From: Pseudomonas mucidolens
Lineage (GTDB): Bacteria > Pseudomonadota > Gammaproteobacteria > Pseudomonadales > Pseudomonadaceae
NCBI RefSeq assembly: GCF_900106045.1
Contig: NZ_LT629802.1
Location: 5,208,001 to 5,272,000 of the forward strand
Direction: 5' to 3'
DNA: 64,000 nt
Shown here: positions 38,317 through 47,806 of the stretch, piece by piece
Layout: every line of letters starts with the position of its first letter
Position numbering within the stretch: position 1 is the first letter of the stretch
Position numbers and translations under genes: made by a program
The notes under the pieces: generated by a model
Seen by the model: only the letters and a program-made list of their open reading frames with translations
The model's database searches: none
What the model was told of the DNA's origin: nothing

Positions 38317-39399
38317 ATGGGACAGCGTACGCCTCTGTACGACCTGCATCTCGCCCTAGGCGCGAAAATGGTCGATTTTGGCGGTTGGGATATGCCTTTG
38401 CATTACGGCTCGCAGGTCGAGGAGCACCATCAGGTGCGACGTGACTGCGGGGTGTTTGATGTTTCCCACATGACCGTGATCGATGTCACAGGCCTCCAGG
38501 CCAAGGAATGGCTACAGTATCTGCTGGCCAATGATGTTGATCGTCTGCATGGCTGCGGCCGTGCGTTGTACAGCGCCATGCTCAACGAACAGGGCGGGGT
38601 GGTGGACGATATGATCGTCTATCGCAACGACGACGGTTACCGGTTGGTCGTCAATGCCGCTACCCGCGACCAGGACATTGCCTGGATGCAGGCGCAACTC
38701 GGTAGCTACCAGGCGCAAATCCACGAGCGGTCGGAATTGGCTATGCTCGCTATTCAGGGCCCCCAGGCCCGGCAAAAGATCGCTGAACTGGTGAGCCAAT
38801 CCCGCGCATCCTTGATTCATCAACTCAAGCCCTTTGAAGGCCAGGCCGACGGCGACTGGTTTATTGCCCGTACCGGTTATACCGGCGAGGACGGTCTGGA
38901 AATTGTCCTGCCTGCGAATCAGGCCCCGGCATTTTTCAACGATCTGGTCGGGGCGGGCATTTCACCGATCGGCTTGGGTGCTCGTGACACCCTGCGCCTC
39001 GAAGCAGGCATGAACCTCTACGGCCAGGACATTCATCAGCAAGTGTCACCGCTTGCCGCCAATATGGCCTGGAGCATTGCCTGGGAACCGCGCAACCGTA
39101 ATTTCATCGGCCGGGCTGCGCTGGAAGCCGAGCAAGCTGCGGGTGTGGCGCTCAAGCTGGTAGGGCTGGTACTGGAAGAGCGTGGCGTTTTACGTGCTCA
39201 TCAGGTGGTTCGTATCGCCAATGTTGGCGAAGGAGAGATCACCAGTGGTAGTTTCTCTCCTACGCTGAGCAAATCCATTGCCCTGGCGCGTGTGCCGATG
39301 GCGACCGCCGACCGCGCCGAGGTGGAAATTCGCGGTAAATGGTACCCGGTGCGAGTGGTCAAGCCGACTTTCGTGCGCCATGGCAAAACCTTGATCTAA
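38317..39399 (+). CDS. gcvT: glycine cleavage system aminomethyltransferase (T protein)
   Basis: A 360-residue folate enzyme that takes the aminomethyl group from lipoyl-GcvH, releasing ammonia and making 5,10-methylene-THF. It starts MGQRTPLYDLHLALGAKMVD and contains the THF-site segment CGVFDVSHMTVIDVTG and RTGYTGEDGLEI. AAGGAG precedes the ATG at 38317. The next gene is gcvH; the decarboxylase gcvP is not adjacent. Confidence 0.96.
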   Translation: MGQRTPLYDLHLALGAKMVDFGGWDMPLHYGSQVEEHHQVRRDCGVFDVSHMTVIDVTGLQAKEWLQYLLANDVDRLHGCGRALYSAMLNEQGGVVDDMIVYRNDDGYRLVVNAATRDQDIAWMQAQLGSYQAQIHERSELAMLAIQGPQARQKIAELVSQSRASLIHQLKPFEGQADGDWFIARTGYTGEDGLEIVLPANQAPAFFNDLVGAGISPIGLGARDTLRLEAGMNLYGQDIHQQVSPLAANMAWSIAWEPRNRNFIGRAALEAEQAAGVALKLVGLVLEERGVLRAHQVVRIANVGEGEITSGSFSPTLSKSIALARVPMATADRAEVEIRGKWYPVRVVKPTFVRHGKTLI

Positions 39400-39451
39400 C
39401 CTTATTTGGCTGGCCGCTGGCCGCTGACATTTCTTTTTGAGGACACAGACA

Positions 39452-39835
39452 ATGAGTGATATCCCTGCCGACCTGCGTTTTGCCGAAAGCCACGAGTGGG
39501 CGCGTCTGGAAGCTGACGGCAGTGTGACCGTCGGTATCTCCGATCATGCCCAGGAAGCGTTGGGTGATGTGGTGTTTGTTGAGTTGGCCGAGGTTGGCGC
39601 CACATTTGAAGCCCAAGGCCAGGCGGGTGTGGTTGAGTCGGTTAAGGCTGCTTCGGATATCTATGCACCGGTTGCGGGCGAAGTGATTGCCGTCAACGAC
39701 GAGTTGAGCGCAAACCCGGAGCTGTTGAACTCCGATCCGTACGGCGCCTGGATCTTCAAGCTCAAGCCAAGCAATCCGGCTGATCTGGACAAGCTGCTGA
39801 ATGCTGCCGGTTACAAGGCTGCCATCGGCGAGTAA
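39452..39835 (+). CDS. gcvH: glycine cleavage system H protein
   Basis: A 127-residue lipoyl carrier. The lipoylated lysine is K65 in VESVKAASD. The protein starts [20 protein letters not shown], with GAGG about nine bases before the ATG at 39452. It shuttles the aminomethyl group between GcvP, GcvT and GcvL. A REPIN and a convergent aminotransferase gene follow where P. aeruginosa has gcvP. Confidence 0.97.
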   Translation: MSDIPADLRFAESHEWARLEADGSVTVGISDHAQEALGDVVFVELAEVGATFEAQGQAGVVESVKAASDIYAPVAGEVIAVNDELSANPELLNSDPYGAWIFKLKPSNPADLDKLLNAAGYKAAIGE

Positions 39836-39847
39836 ACGCAAATCCCA

Positions 39848-39937
39848 CTGTGGAGCGGGTTTGCTCGCGAAGGCGGAGTGTCAGTCAATACATCAGTGGC
39901 TGGCCCACCGCATTCGCGAGCAAGCTCGCTCCTACAC
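39848..39937. repeat. REPIN, mixed arms, between gcvH and an aminotransferase gene
   Basis: The left arm TGTGGAGCGGGTTTGCTCGC and right arm GCGAGCAAGCTCGCTCCTAC form an inverted pair. The spacer GCGGAGTGTCAGTC is shared with the element at 36405-36496. It lies between convergent genes. Confidence 0.88.
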
Positions 39938-39946
39938 TGACCTGTA

Positions 39947-41092
39947 TCAACCGTGGGCTTTCAGTACCGCTTTGACCGTCGCTACAACCCGCTCCACATC
40001 CGCCTTGGTCATCGGCGTGAACATCGGTAACGACACAATCAAACGCCCGACTTTTTCCGCCAACGGGAACATGCCTTCCTTGAATCCCCGTGCCCGATAC
40101 AGGCTCAGCAGATGGATTGGCGGGTAGTGATAACCGACACCCACGCCGTGGGCCTGCATCTGTTCCATGAACGTGGCGCGTGCGGGCAGGTCGTCCTGAC
40201 GCTCAGGCAGCACCAGTTGGAACAGGTGCCAGTTGCTGTTTTCAAAATCTGCCGGCGGTAATTGCGCGCCGTAGATTTGCTCAAAGTCACTACCAAAGCA
40301 CTTGAAGTAATGACGAGCCAGTTCGCGGCGATGGGCCGTGACCTCCTCGATATGGGCAAACTGCCCCAAACCAATGGCTGCCGCGATATCGGTCATATTG
40401 AACTTGCCGCCCAACACGTCCACATCCAGGCCGTCGAAGCCACTGCGCGTCACGCCTTGCAGGCGGTATTTTTCCGCAAGCCGTGCTTCATCGGCGTTAT
40501 TCAATACCAGGCAACCACCTTCGGAGCAGGTGATGTTCTTGTTGGCCTGGAAGCTGAACGACACCAGGTCGCCGGTGGCGCCAATACGTTGGCCGTTCCA
40601 ACTGGCCCCCAGCGCTTGGGCGGCATCCTCCACGATACGTAAACCGTACTTGTCGGCCAGTGCGTAGAGCTTCGGCATATCCAGCGGCAGCCCAGCCAGG
40701 TAGACCGGAATAATTGCCTTGGTACGCGGCGTGATCGCGGCTTCCACTTGAGCGAGGTCGATATTGCGGGTAACGGGATCAATATCGGCAAACACCGCGG
40801 TGGCGCCCACCTCAAGAATCACGTTGGCCGTAGCCACCCAGGAAATAGGCGTGGTGATGACTTCATCCCCATGCCCTACACCGGCGATGCGCAAGGCAAT
40901 TTCCATGGTGCAAGTGCCCGAGTTGAAGGTGCGTACCGGCCGGCCACCGAAGTATTCCGACAATTGCGCTTCAAACGTCTGCACCTTCGGTCCGCTGGTG
41001 ATCCAGCCAGAGCGCAACACATCACCAACCGCCGTGATCGTGGCTTCATCAATGGTGGGTTTGGAAAAAGGTAGAAAAGGCAGTTGGCTCAT
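39947..41092 (-). CDS. DegT/DnrJ/EryC1/StrS family aminotransferase
   Basis: A 381-residue PLP enzyme of the sugar aminotransferase type. It starts MSQLPFLPFSKPTIDEATIT; GWITSGPKVQTFEAQLSEYFG and EDAAQALGASWNG are typical, and the PLP lysine lies in FQANKNITCSEGG. Such enzymes make amino sugars for lipopolysaccharide or antibiotics. It stands alone here, without nucleotide-sugar or glycosyltransferase genes, so the product is unknown. The start at 41092 is conserved though its ribosome site is weak; the frame extends 51 codons upstream. Confidence 0.88.
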   Translation of the reverse strand: MSQLPFLPFSKPTIDEATITAVGDVLRSGWITSGPKVQTFEAQLSEYFGGRPVRTFNSGTCTMEIALRIAGVGHGDEVITTPISWVATANVILEVGATAVFADIDPVTRNIDLAQVEAAITPRTKAIIPVYLAGLPLDMPKLYALADKYGLRIVEDAAQALGASWNGQRIGATGDLVSFSFQANKNITCSEGGCLVLNNADEARLAEKYRLQGVTRSGFDGLDVDVLGGKFNMTDIAAAIGLGQFAHIEEVTAHRRELARHYFKCFGSDFEQIYGAQLPPADFENSNWHLFQLVLPERQDDLPARATFMEQMQAHGVGVGYHYPPIHLLSLYRARGFKEGMFPLAEKVGRLIVSLPMFTPMTKADVERVVATVKAVLKAHG

Positions 41093-41213
41093 GACGAGAA
41101 AGGCATCCGTTTCAAAAGGACCAGGCGTGAAAAACGCGTCGACCCCGCCAGGGTGACACGCAGTGACTGAATATAGCCTGTCATCCGTGAGCGAGTCGTC
41201 AATTGACGCGCGT

Positions 41214-41241
41214 AAAAAAGCCGCTTTAAAAAGCGGCTTTC
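41214..41241 (-). terminator. terminator of the DUF2388 gene
   Basis: AAGCCGCTT pairs with AAGCGGCTT, and on the minus strand a run of six T follows. An A run on the other side may make it work in both directions. Confidence 0.85.
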
Positions 41242-41254
41242 TCATGAGGCGATG

Positions 41255-41572
41255 TTACTCGGCGGCAATGGCGTTTTTGGCCAGGATGGCGTTGGCCAAT
41301 TCCATGTCAGTGGCTTGCAGGCCCGGGTTGTCCGCGCGCACTTTCTGCATGGCAGCTTCCAGGTAAGGACCACGGATGCCGCCGTCGCTGGCGACGAAGC
41401 TACCGGCGTCGTCCTGGGCGGCGACCACCAGTTTATGGTCCTTGAACGTCAGGTATGTCGAGCCGGTGGTGGCGCCCGACGAGATGATATTACGCCAGAA
41501 GCTATCGGCCATCGCCGAACCGACAGGAAGGGACAGCAACGCAAGGGTAGCGACAGCATATTTAAGACGCAT
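41255..41572 (-). CDS. DUF2388 family secreted protein
   Basis: A 105-residue protein with signal peptide MRLKYAVATLALLSLPVGSAMA and a mature part starting DSFWRNIISSGATTGSTYLT. DUF2388 proteins are small Pseudomonas periplasmic proteins of unknown function, often present as paralogues. The segment VASDGGIRGPYLEAAMQKVR is conserved. It has its own terminator. Confidence 0.88.
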   Translation of the reverse strand: MRLKYAVATLALLSLPVGSAMADSFWRNIISSGATTGSTYLTFKDHKLVVAAQDDAGSFVASDGGIRGPYLEAAMQKVRADNPGLQATDMELANAILAKNAIAAE

Positions 41573-41641
41573 GATGGATGACTCCGACTAGGTTATCTGA
41601 ACCGTTTGATTCTGAATAACCCAGCCTAGTTCCGTGACTGA

Positions 41642-42088
41642 CTAAACAGTTTCCACGCGTAAAATCACGCCGTCCTGGCTAATCACCCGAACATGGACCC
41701 CAGCGGGTGTATCAGGCCCGGTGACTATCCACACGCCATCGCTCACCTTTATTTTGCCCCGACCCTCGATGATTGCCTCGTGCACCAAAAAAGTGCGACC
41801 GATCAGCTCCGAACCGCGCATGTTCAGCCCAGGCTGATCGCTGGCCTTGGCGGCGCTGCGCTGGCGTTTCCACCAATACACCGCTGTCAGTATGGACAGC
41901 ACGGCAAACAGCAGCAGTTGCAGTTCCAGCCCAAGTCCCGGGATCAGGAACTTGAGCACGCCTACGGCGGCGGCGGCGATCCCCATCCACAACAGGTAAC
42001 CGCCGGTCCCGAACACTTCAAGGATCAACAGGACCGTGCCCAGTGCCAGCCAGTCCCAAAACGACAGATGTTGCAAGAACTCCCACAT
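41642..42088 (-). CDS. NfeD family membrane protein (short form)
   Basis: A 148-residue protein with about three hydrophobic segments (residues 10-70), then a C-terminal OB-like domain (GSELIGRTFLVHEAI, GRGKIKVSDGVWIV). Short NfeD proteins pair with SPFH/stomatin proteins, whose gene lies ten bases upstream in the same operon. It lacks the ClpP-like protease domain of long NfeD. It is likely a partner in membrane microdomains. Confidence 0.9.
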   Translation of the reverse strand: MWEFLQHLSFWDWLALGTVLLILEVFGTGGYLLWMGIAAAAVGVLKFLIPGLGLELQLLLFAVLSILTAVYWWKRQRSAAKASDQPGLNMRGSELIGRTFLVHEAIIEGRGKIKVSDGVWIVTGPDTPAGVHVRVISQDGVILRVETV

Positions 42089-42098
42089 GACAAGTGCC

Positions 42099-43019
42099 TC
42101 AGGCTTTCTTGTTGTCGAAGGTGGCCTTGACGATTTCGCCGATACCGCCCACCGCGCCGATGACCTGGCTGGCTTCCAGCGGCATCAGGATCACTTTGCT
42201 GTTGTTGGCCGAGGCAAGTTTGCCCAGGGCATCAATGTATTTTTGAGCGACAAAGTAGTTGACGGCCTGCACGTTACCCGAGGCGATAGCTTCCGATACC
42301 ACCTGCGTCGCTCGGGCTTCTGCCTCGGCCTGGCGCTCACGGGCTTCGGATTCAAGGAACGCTGCCTGACGACTGCCTTCGGCTTCAAGAATCTGCGCCT
42401 GCTTCTTGCCTTCGGCCGTCAGGATCGCCGATGCCCGCAGGCCTTCGGCTTCGAGGATCTGGGCACGCTTGATCCGCTCGGCTTTCATCTGGCCGGACAT
42501 GGCCGCCATCAAATCCGCGGGCGGGCTGATGTCCTTGATCTCGATACGGGTGATTTTGATGCCCCACGGAGCCGTGGCTTCGTCGACGGTGCGCAGCAGT
42601 TTTTCATTGATGCCGTCACGCTGGCTGAGCATGGCATCCAGCTCCATGGAGCCGAGCACCGTACGAATGTTGGTTTGCAGCAGGTTACGGATGGCGTGTT
42701 CAAGGTTGTTCACCTCGTAGGCCGCCTGGGCGGTGTTGACCACCTGGAAGAAGCACACGGCATCGATCTGCACGGTGGCGTTGTCGGCGGTGATGACTTC
42801 CTGGGGTGGAATATCCAGCACGCTTTCCATGACGTTGATCTTGCGGCCGATGCGATCCATGACCGGAATAATGATGTTCAGGCCCGGCTTGAGCGTGTTG
42901 GTGTAGCGTCCGAAGCGCTCGACCGTCCATTGGTAGCCCTGCGGCACAACCTTGAAGCCCATGAAGAGGATGGCGATGGCCAAGCCTACGAAGAGGAGAA
43001 GAACGGCACCGGTCTGCAT
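42099..43019 (-). CDS. SPFH/stomatin-type membrane protein (QmcA-like)
   Basis: A 306-residue protein with an N-terminal membrane anchor ([20 protein letters not shown]), an SPFH/band-7 domain ([20 protein letters not shown] to [20 protein letters not shown]) and an alanine/glutamate-rich coiled coil ([20 protein letters not shown]). Stomatin-like proteins form oligomeric cages that organise membrane proteases. It is followed by the short NfeD gene, the usual pairing. Confidence 0.92.
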   Translation of the reverse strand: MQTGAVLLLFVGLAIAILFMGFKVVPQGYQWTVERFGRYTNTLKPGLNIIIPVMDRIGRKINVMESVLDIPPQEVITADNATVQIDAVCFFQVVNTAQAAYEVNNLEHAIRNLLQTNIRTVLGSMELDAMLSQRDGINEKLLRTVDEATAPWGIKITRIEIKDISPPADLMAAMSGQMKAERIKRAQILEAEGLRASAILTAEGKKQAQILEAEGSRQAAFLESEARERQAEAEARATQVVSEAIASGNVQAVNYFVAQKYIDALGKLASANNSKVILMPLEASQVIGAVGGIGEIVKATFDNKKA

Positions 43020-43106
43020 AACGATTCCTTGTCTGGATAGTGGCGGTAATACGGATTTTGTTGAGTGTAACGGGCTTGTCAGAGATAGGAACGGTTTACT
43101 CGCTCA

Positions 43107-44861
43107 TCAATAAAGCGAAGGTGTTACTCGAAACACTTCTTCGAGGCTTGTCAGTCCCGCCGCCACCTTGTGCGCGCCCGCAAGACGCAAACTGTGCATG
43201 CCATCTTCGAGTGCTGCGCGGCGCAGCGCCTGGACGTCAGTCTCGGCGCTGACCAAGACCCTGGCTGCGTCGTTCATCAGCATGATTTCGTAGACGCCAG
43301 CGCGCCCGCGATAGCCGCTTTCGCGGCATTCCGCGCAGCCGTTGGCCCTGAATATCTGCGCTGGCAATGGAACCGGCCAAGGCTGTGTCACGCGTTGCCA
43401 GTCGTCATGGTTCACCGCGACAGGGCTTTTACAGTGAGGGTACAGCAGGCGCACCAGACGCTGAGCCATGACGCCGAGCAACGTTGCCTTGATCAGGTAA
43501 TGGGGAATGCCCAGTTCCAGCAATCGGCTGATGGCGCTCGGCGCGTCGTTGGTGTGCAGGGTCGACAGCACCAGATGCCCGGTCAACGCCGCCTGGATCG
43601 CCATTTCGGCCGTTTCCACGTCGCGGATTTCACCGATCATGATGATGTCCGGATCCTGGCGCATCAGTGCGCGTATGCCGCTGGAAAACGTCAGGCCGAT
43701 GTTGTGTTGGACCTGCATCTGGTTGAAGGCTGGTTCGACCATCTCGATCGGGTCCTCCACCGTGCACAGGTTGATCTCGCGGCTTGCCAGCTGCCTGAGG
43801 GTGGTGTAGAGGGTGCTGGTCTTGCCCGACCCGGTGGGGCCGGTGACCAGGATAATGCCGTTGGCCTGGCCGGTCATGTGCTGCCAGCGTTGTCGGTCGC
43901 TGGGGGAGAGTCCCAGTTGCTGGAAGTCCTTGAGCAGTAACAGGGGATCGAAGATCCGCAGGACCAGCTTTTCGCCGAACGCCGTAGGCAAGGTTGAAAG
44001 GCGCAGTTCCACTTCGCCGCCGCCCGGGCTTTTAGTCTTGACCCTTCCGTCCTGGGGTTTGCGTTTTTCGGCGACGTTCATGCGTCCGAGGCTTTTCAGG
44101 CGGCTGACCACCGCCGTGCTGACCTGGGACGGAAACTGATAGACGTCATGCAACAGCCCGTCGATGCGAAAGCGTACGCGGCCATGGTCGCGGGCGGGTT
44201 CGAGATGGATGTCGCTGGCGCGCTGGTCAAATGCGTATTGCAGCAACCAATCGACGATGTTGACGATGTGCGCGTCATTGGCCTCGGGTTCCTGGTCGAT
44301 AGCGCCGAGGTTGAGCAGGTGCCCGGTGTTGGCCGTGGCGAGGATTTTGTGATCGGCGCCGCTGACTGACTTGGCCAGCCGGTAGAATTCCAGGGTACAG
44401 CGCCGGATGGTCGCGGGATTCGCCACCACGCGTTTGATGCGGCGCTTCAAGACATGCGCCAGGCCAGCTTCCCACGTGTGCAGGTAAGGCTCGGCGCTGG
44501 CGACCGTGACGCTATCGGCATCGAGGCCGACGGCGAGAATGTGATGGCGCTGGGCGAAGGCGCAGGACATCAGCGGCACCACAGTGGTTACGTCGATCTT
44601 CAGTGGGTCGATACGCAGATAGGGTTGATCAACATGGTTGGCCAGCCACTGCGTCAGCGTTTCCAGGGACAGGGACTGATCAGGGCGGGCAGGGTCGACG
44701 AGCGCTTGGCTGGCGAGCAGCTCCAGAGGGTGCACGTCGCGGGTGGGCAGGTCTAGCAATCGCGCGACCGTCGCTTCGGTGATCAGCCTGTGGGCGGTCA
44801 AGGCGGGCAGCAACTCGTTGAGGGTCAGCCGACGATCCTGGAGTGCTGGCTCAACGGTCAT
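43107..44861 (-). CDS. orphan GspE/PilB-type secretion ATPase
   Basis: A 584-residue cytosolic ATPase with an N-terminal GspE_N domain, then the ATPase core: Walker A GPTGSGKTS near residue 341, an Asp box (TVEDPIEMVEPAFNQMQVQ), Walker B (IMIGEIRDVETAEMA) and the His box (LSTLHTNDAPSAI). The zinc-binding insert is incomplete: one expected cysteine pair reads YPHC, while CAEC is intact, so three of four cysteines remain. No pseudopilin, platform or secretin gene is nearby, so the partner machine is unknown. Confidence 0.88.
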   Translation of the reverse strand: MTVEPALQDRRLTLNELLPALTAHRLITEATVARLLDLPTRDVHPLELLASQALVDPARPDQSLSLETLTQWLANHVDQPYLRIDPLKIDVTTVVPLMSCAFAQRHHILAVGLDADSVTVASAEPYLHTWEAGLAHVLKRRIKRVVANPATIRRCTLEFYRLAKSVSGADHKILATANTGHLLNLGAIDQEPEANDAHIVNIVDWLLQYAFDQRASDIHLEPARDHGRVRFRIDGLLHDVYQFPSQVSTAVVSRLKSLGRMNVAEKRKPQDGRVKTKSPGGGEVELRLSTLPTAFGEKLVLRIFDPLLLLKDFQQLGLSPSDRQRWQHMTGQANGIILVTGPTGSGKTSTLYTTLRQLASREINLCTVEDPIEMVEPAFNQMQVQHNIGLTFSSGIRALMRQDPDIIMIGEIRDVETAEMAIQAALTGHLVLSTLHTNDAPSAISRLLELGIPHYLIKATLLGVMAQRLVRLLYPHCKSPVAVNHDDWQRVTQPWPVPLPAQIFRANGCAECRESGYRGRAGVYEIMLMNDAARVLVSAETDVQALRRAALEDGMHSLRLAGAHKVAAGLTSLEEVFRVTPSLY

Positions 44862-44997
44862 GGCGGCTGTCCCGGGCGGTCTTTAGGTAGCACCAAGGTT
44901 AGTCGCCCCTTGGCCGCGACCGCCCAGAATGGTATTGCAGGTTCTTACCGGGCCATCCGCCGCCACGGATGGCCAGAGGCTCTCGCGCTGTAGGGTT

Positions 44998-46365
44998 TTA
45001 CAGCCGCAGCAAGGTCTTCCACGCGCGGTTCTGATAGACCGCAATCACCTGATGCATACGCGCATCCAGCGATTCGTCGGTGATCGGTTGGTTGGCCAAT
45101 GCCGCCAACTTGTTCAACTCGCCGTACAAGCGATCCAGTTCCGGGATCTCCAGCAGCTGACGTGCATGGTGCAGCCAGGCTTGCAGGCGTTCGATGCGCG
45201 GCAGTTGCTCAGCCAGGTCTTCCGGCTGTTGCTGGTAGCGCGGCAGGCGCAGGGCGACGGCTTCGTCGGCCAGCAGGCGCGGCAGCCAGTTGGCGATCTG
45301 CGCGGCACCCTGGCGGTTGCCGCGTACATTGCGGTCCAGGCTCCAGGTGCGGGCCAGCAGCCAACGCGAGGTGTTCAGCGAGAACAAGCCCCAGCGCACA
45401 TCGCTTAGCTCTTCGATGAACTGCTCGGGCGCGGCCTTGCGCACGTCTTCGTCCTCGTCGCCCGCCTGGACCAGCGGGCGCCAGTCTTCCAGCAGGGCAT
45501 CCAGGGCGCTGCGCAGTTCGCTGGTGGTTTGGCGTGGGGCGGCTTGGCCGAGGCTGCCGATCAGGGCACGCAGTTCGGCGAGGTTCTCCACCCAATCCTG
45601 CAACAAGCGCCAGTGACCGTTGAAACGGTACTGCTCGGCCAGGCGCTGGCTACTGCCCAGCAAGTGCCAGGTCAGTGCGGCGAACACCTCGTCCAGCGGC
45701 ATTTCCGCGGCCAGCACCGGAGCCGGCAGGCTCAAGGAGTAGCTGTTGGCGTCGAACAGGCGATAGCCGCGCTCGGCCTTGCTGATGTCACACGGCATCA
45801 GCGCCAGGGTCTGTGCCAGCTCGGCGGCGAGTTCCAGCAGGGCGGCCGGCTCGCCTTCGCGCAGCTCCAGTTCCAGCTCGCAGATTTCTTCTTTCTGCTT
45901 GCCGGCGATGACGTGACCCAGGTCCAGCGCCGCTTCGATCACCACCTTGGCCTTGCCACGGCCCCAAGCGATTTCGGCCCGTTCACGCACGAAATCCGTG
46001 GTGAAAATTGGCTTCAGGGTCTTTTTGTCGAGTTCGCTCAGTTGCTCGGGCCAGCATTCGCCGTCGAGCTTCTTTACGTCGAGCTTGGCTTTGGGCAGCT
46101 TCCAGTCGTATTCATTACGTTGCGACAAACCGGCGATGCTTTGACCGCGGGTCTTGAGGGTCTGGATCACTTCGTCGCCGTCACGGCGCAGGCGCAAGGC
46201 GACCTTGGCCTGGGCCAGGTCGCGCTGCGGGGTATCGAAGTACTGGTTCATCAACTCACGGCGTTCCCAGCCACTTTTGTTGCGTTTTTTCAGTAACGGG
46301 TGCTCACGTAGCGCGGCGAGGGTCTCGCGGCTGACGCGGAGCTTGATTTCGGTTTCTTTCTGCAT
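44998..46365 (-). CDS. CYTH-CHAD domain protein, probable inorganic triphosphatase
   Basis: A 455-residue protein. The N-terminal CYTH domain (1 to about 205) opens MQKETEIKLRVSRETLAALR with the ExExK motif of triphosphate tunnel enzymes. A C-terminal CHAD helical domain (from about 220) has the histidine-rich pattern associated with polyphosphate binding. E. coli YgiF has the same layout and hydrolyses tripolyphosphate. The start at 46365 removes 28 non-conserved residues. It diverges from argE. Confidence 0.9.
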   Translation of the reverse strand: MQKETEIKLRVSRETLAALREHPLLKKRNKSGWERRELMNQYFDTPQRDLAQAKVALRLRRDGDEVIQTLKTRGQSIAGLSQRNEYDWKLPKAKLDVKKLDGECWPEQLSELDKKTLKPIFTTDFVRERAEIAWGRGKAKVVIEAALDLGHVIAGKQKEEICELELELREGEPAALLELAAELAQTLALMPCDISKAERGYRLFDANSYSLSLPAPVLAAEMPLDEVFAALTWHLLGSSQRLAEQYRFNGHWRLLQDWVENLAELRALIGSLGQAAPRQTTSELRSALDALLEDWRPLVQAGDEDEDVRKAAPEQFIEELSDVRWGLFSLNTSRWLLARTWSLDRNVRGNRQGAAQIANWLPRLLADEAVALRLPRYQQQPEDLAEQLPRIERLQAWLHHARQLLEIPELDRLYGELNKLAALANQPITDESLDARMHQVIAVYQNRAWKTLLRL

Positions 46366-46522
46366 GGCCGGAAAATCCAGGATCGGGAGCGCAGCCGGAT
46401 AAATGTGTGGCTGCCAAGGTCGTGCAGTGTACAGGACTGAGCCCGGCAACGTGCCGCAACGGTTTATTGTGCGACGCAGATGGTTCTATGATGAGTTTCA
46501 TCTGGAAGTGGAGAGACAGCGC

Positions 46523-47671
46523 ATGCCTTTACCGTCGATGAAAGAACAGTTTGCCGCGCTGATCGCCGCGCCTTCGGTCAGTTGTACCCAGGCCTCTCTC
46601 GATCAAACCAATCGTCCGGTGATCGACTTGCTCGCCACCTGGCTCGGTGACTTGGGGTTTTCCTGCGATATCCAGCAGGTCAGCCCAGGCAAGTTCAATC
46701 TACTGGCCAGTTTCGGGTCGGGCCCTGGCGGTCTGGTATTGGCGGGGCATAGCGACACTGTGCCCTACGATGAAGCGTTGTGGCAGACCGATCCTTTGAA
46801 ACTGACGGAAGTGGATGGCCGCTGGGTAGGACTGGGTAGTTGTGACATGAAGGGCTTTTTCGCCTTGGTCATCGAAGCCGTATTGCCGCTGTTGGACCAA
46901 CCTTTCAAGCAACCGCTGCTGATCCTCGCCACCTGCGATGAAGAAGGCTCCATGGCCGGCGCCCGTGCCCTGGCTGAAGCCGGTCGTCCGTTGGGGCGTG
47001 CGGCGGTCATCGGCGAGCCAACCGGCCTCAAGCCCATTCGCCTGCACAAAGGCGTGATGATGGAGCGCATCGATATTCTCGGGCGCAGCGGTCATTCCTC
47101 GGATCCGCGCCTGGGTCACAGCGCCCTTGAAGCGATGCATGACGCCATGGGTGAGTTGCGTGGCCTGCGCCTGGCCTGGCAACGGGAATATCGCAACGCG
47201 CAATTCAGCGTACCGCAACCGACCTTGAACTTTGGCTGTATCCATGGCGGCGACAACCCCAATCGCATTTGCGGCCAATGCTCCCTGGAGTTCGATTTGC
47301 GGCCCTTGCCGGGCATGGATCCCGAGGTATTGCGCGCCGCTATTCGACAGAAACTGGGGCCCGTTGCCGAGCACCATCAGGTGCAGATCGAATACGCGCC
47401 ACTGTTTCCCGAAGTACCGCCCTTCGAGCAGCCTGAAGACGCAGAACTGGTGCGCGTGGCGGAACGTTTGACCGGTCATCGCGCCGAAGCAGTAGCGTTT
47501 GGCACCGAAGCACCTTATCTTCAGCGCCTCGGGTGTGAAACCCTGGTGCTTGGCCCCGGCGATATCGCCTGCGCCCACCAGCCGGGCGAATACCTTGAAA
47601 TGTCACGCTTGACGCCTACAGTGCGTCTATTGCGGGAACTGATTGAACATTACTGCCTCAAGCCTGCATAA
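46523..47671 (+). CDS. argE: acetylornithine deacetylase
   Basis: A 382-residue M20-family zinc hydrolase that deacetylates N-acetylornithine in arginine synthesis. Metal ligands and catalytic residues are seen in LAGHSDTVPYD, GLGSCDMKGFFA, TCDEEGSMAG and GEPTGLKP. The ATG at 46523 has GTGGAGAGA upstream; the frame is open 40 codons further into the divergent promoter region. argA follows, so two arginine genes are linked. Confidence 0.92.
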   Translation: MPLPSMKEQFAALIAAPSVSCTQASLDQTNRPVIDLLATWLGDLGFSCDIQQVSPGKFNLLASFGSGPGGLVLAGHSDTVPYDEALWQTDPLKLTEVDGRWVGLGSCDMKGFFALVIEAVLPLLDQPFKQPLLILATCDEEGSMAGARALAEAGRPLGRAAVIGEPTGLKPIRLHKGVMMERIDILGRSGHSSDPRLGHSALEAMHDAMGELRGLRLAWQREYRNAQFSVPQPTLNFGCIHGGDNPNRICGQCSLEFDLRPLPGMDPEVLRAAIRQKLGPVAEHHQVQIEYAPLFPEVPPFEQPEDAELVRVAERLTGHRAEAVAFGTEAPYLQRLGCETLVLGPGDIACAHQPGEYLEMSRLTPTVRLLRELIEHYCLKPA

Positions 47672-47806
47672 ATTAACCCCACCTCATCCCGTACATAAAA
47701 GGAGAGCGAGCGTGTCGCCAAGCCTGTTCCGACGATAACCATCAGCCCGCTGTGCGTTTAGCGATTCATCCTTTTTTGGCTGCTTTTTATTACAGGCCCA
47801 GGTTTT

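Noticed and set aside
46403..46522. Forty extra upstream codons for argE
   Set aside because: They cross the divergent promoter region and show no conservation. A good ribosome site precedes the ATG at 46523.
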